DNA from: Tumebacillus avium
Lineage (GTDB): Bacteria; Bacillota; Bacilli; Tumebacillales; Tumebacillaceae
Reading direction: 5' to 3'
Length of the DNA stretch: 64,000 nucleotides
NCBI RefSeq assembly: GCF_002162355.1
Contig: NZ_CP021434.1
Location: 2,208,501 to 2,272,500 of the forward strand
Shown here: positions 62,686-64,000 of the stretch, in pieces
Numbering within the stretch: the stretch's first letter is position 1
Layout: each line of letters starts with the position of its first letter
Notes under the pieces: generated by a model
What the model saw: the letters and a program-made list of their open reading frames with translations, nothing else
Database searches by the model: none
What the model was told of the DNA's origin: nothing
Translations under genes and position numbers: made by a program

Positions 62686-62885
62686 GTGTGCTGTATTAAC
62701 TCTTCCTTGGGTGTGAGGTCAAGGTTGAACGCACTGGCACCACGGCCATCCCTGTAGGGATTGGGGAAACGTCTGTTCAATTGATTCAAAGAGAAAGCGT
62801 AAGTTTCATTTACGTCTCGTTCTCGATAAATGAATTCTATGTAATCGATTTTTCGTAATTTATATAAAAATATTTTTGCTTTTTC

Positions 62886-62915
62886 TTGAGTATGATATAG
62901 TTTATTTGCTATAAT
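62886..62915 (+). promoter_or_regulatory. Promoter of the AAA ATPase gene
   Basis: TTGAGT (62886-62891), 18-base spacer, perfect TATAAT (62910-62915), in a very AT-rich stretch. The region 62700-62885 before it holds an imperfect inverted repeat (CGTAA/TTACG near 62797-62813) and nothing else I recognise. Confidence 0.6.
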
Positions 62916-62957
62916 TTTGAATGATTACACGCCACTATCTCAAAAAGGGTGAATTAT

Positions 62958-64000
62958 ATGATCGCAGGTCTTTTCATCAGGCACTATAAAATTTACCAAG
63001 GGTTATACTTTATTCCGGTATCCAGTGATTACCGGAATAGATATTCTGTTTATGTTGGCAACAATGGTGTCGGGAAAAGTTCTATTTTTGAAGCACTAAA
63101 TACATTTTTCAATAACGCGTATTGGAACAAAAACAAAGATGGAAAAAATGATGAGACATTCATAGCACCACTTTTCTTGATTGAGAAAAATCACATTAAA
63201 TCGGAAATGAAATTGAACAAAGAGACAATTGATTATCTTGAGTTTCTGAGTACGTACTTTTGGGAATCCAGTTCGGATATACATATAAATCTAAAAACAG
63301 ACGAATTCAAAAAATTCTTCACATTTAGGGATGAGCTTAAAGATTACTATAAACCAGATGATTATTACCTTTTTTAATAGGTATACCTTATCAAAATAAG
63401 AATGAGGTAACTTTTATAACTTTTAGAGATAACTTGCTCAGAAGGATGCCGTCTGAGTTACAAAAATTTGATCAAAAGATATTATTAGATGTTGTAAAGA
63501 ACTATTACTCGTACTTATACATTCCGGTTGAGACCAGCCCTAGTGAAATACTTCGAATTGAAAATAGGGAAATGCAAGAGTTGATGAACAAAGACATTCT
63601 TGATGAAATTGATCAAATACTTAATCAAAAGAAATTCAGTGAAGGAAGACGAAACATAAGTGTGATCGATTACATAAACTCTTCGCTCAATAAATATATT
63701 GATTCAATCAATGAGATCATTGGGAGTATAGATGATAAATATGCATTTAAAGTAGAGGGGACTTTCAAGAAAAATTTAACTTCTGTCGATGTACGCAAAA
63801 AAATATTAGAAGCCTATTTTTCTATCCGAACCTTAAAAAAAGAAAGAAAGGAAATTCACGAACTCAGTTCCGGAGAACAAAGAATTGCACTTATCGATAT
63901 TGCTACAGCCTTTCTTTTAGAAAGTAAGGGTCACAGGAAAAACATTGTACTTGCGATAGACGAACCAGAGAACTCACTTCATATTTCAAGGGCCTTTAGT
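62958..64000 (+). pseudogene. AAA family ATPase with a frameshift, cut by the window end
   Basis: An SMC/OLD-like ATPase, about 33% GC, clearly foreign to the chromosome. The first frame (62958-63377) holds a Walker A, GNNGVGKSSIFEALN. It stops at TAA just after a run of six T at 63370-63375. One extra T would join it to the next frame, which stays open to the window end. That frame carries the ABC-type signature ELSSGEQRIALIDIA and Walker B VLAIDEPENSLH. So either a one-base deletion broke the gene or this is a sequencing error or slippage. ATG 62958 follows AAAGGGTG. Such ATPases are common in phage-defence loci, but the partner gene lies outside the window. Confidence 0.7.

Noticed and set aside
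63369..63377. Programmed -1 frameshift heptamer in the AAA ATPase gene
   Set aside because: The T-run is not in the X XXY YYZ phase needed for the usual tandem slip; a one-base deletion or sequencing error is simpler, though slippage at the run is not excluded.

Overview
The window looks like chromosome from a GC-rich, endospore-forming member of the Bacillota, probably near Tumebacillus or other Alicyclobacillaceae (my inference from gene content and order). Support: a GerA/GerB/GerC germination receptor operon, an RsbR-type stressosome protein, strong GGAGG ribosome binding sites, T-rich intrinsic terminators after nearly every operon, and three blocks whose order matches Bacillus subtilis: uvrA; hprK-yvoD-ppaX-yvoF-hisZGDBHAFIE; and yvcD-trxB...yvcI-yvcJ(rapZ)-yvcK-yvcL(whiA)-crh.

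Layout. 1-6.5 kb: a tiny leader-peptide unit, uvrA, a small membrane protein, a hypothetical gene, a sugar epimerase and hprK. 6.6-10.4 kb: an exported LysM/G5/M23 endopeptidase, then yvoD-ppaX-yvoF. 10.4-15.9 kb: a minus-strand cluster of a radical SAM aminomutase-like enzyme, two paralogous ATP-grasp ligases and an MFS transporter, sitting between yvoF and hisZ and best read as a small amino-acid/dipeptide natural product locus. 16-22.9 kb: a complete overlapping histidine operon. 22.9-31.8 kb: accessory genes, including an SLH protein, a 5'-truncated WHH-type toxin with a SUKH immunity gene, hisJ, and an MFS transporter with its ArsR-like regulator. 31.8-35.3 kb: the germination receptor operon. 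35.4-42.3 kb: an AT-rich HExxH protease, glutathione peroxidase, and an unusual Opp-like transporter whose binding protein carries a copper-amine-oxidase-type stalk. 42.3-44.6 kb: DUF3501, rubrerythrin with a PerR-like box, and a prs paralogue. 44.6-55.7 kb: TPR protein, trxB, selB, nudix, chemoreceptor, rapZ-yvcK-whiA-HPr. 55.7-62 kb: a protein with an internal duplication, two small membrane paralogues, an exported ankyrin protein, uracil-DNA glycosylase and an LTA-synthase-like enzyme. 62-64 kb: an AT-rich accessory end with a type I toxin-antitoxin module and a frameshifted AAA ATPase that runs off the window.

How genes work together. hprK, ppaX and the HPr encoded after whiA belong to one carbon-catabolite control circuit: the kinase/phosphorylase, the pyrophosphatase that removes its pyrophosphate, and its Ser46 substrate. 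RapZ and YvcK tie this to cell-envelope precursor metabolism. The his operon makes all histidine enzymes except histidinol phosphatase, supplied by the separate hisJ. No tRNA, rRNA, CRISPR array or insertion sequence was recognised. The most interesting candidates are the aminomutase/ATP-grasp/MFS cluster and the type I toxin-antitoxin module beside the broken ATPase.
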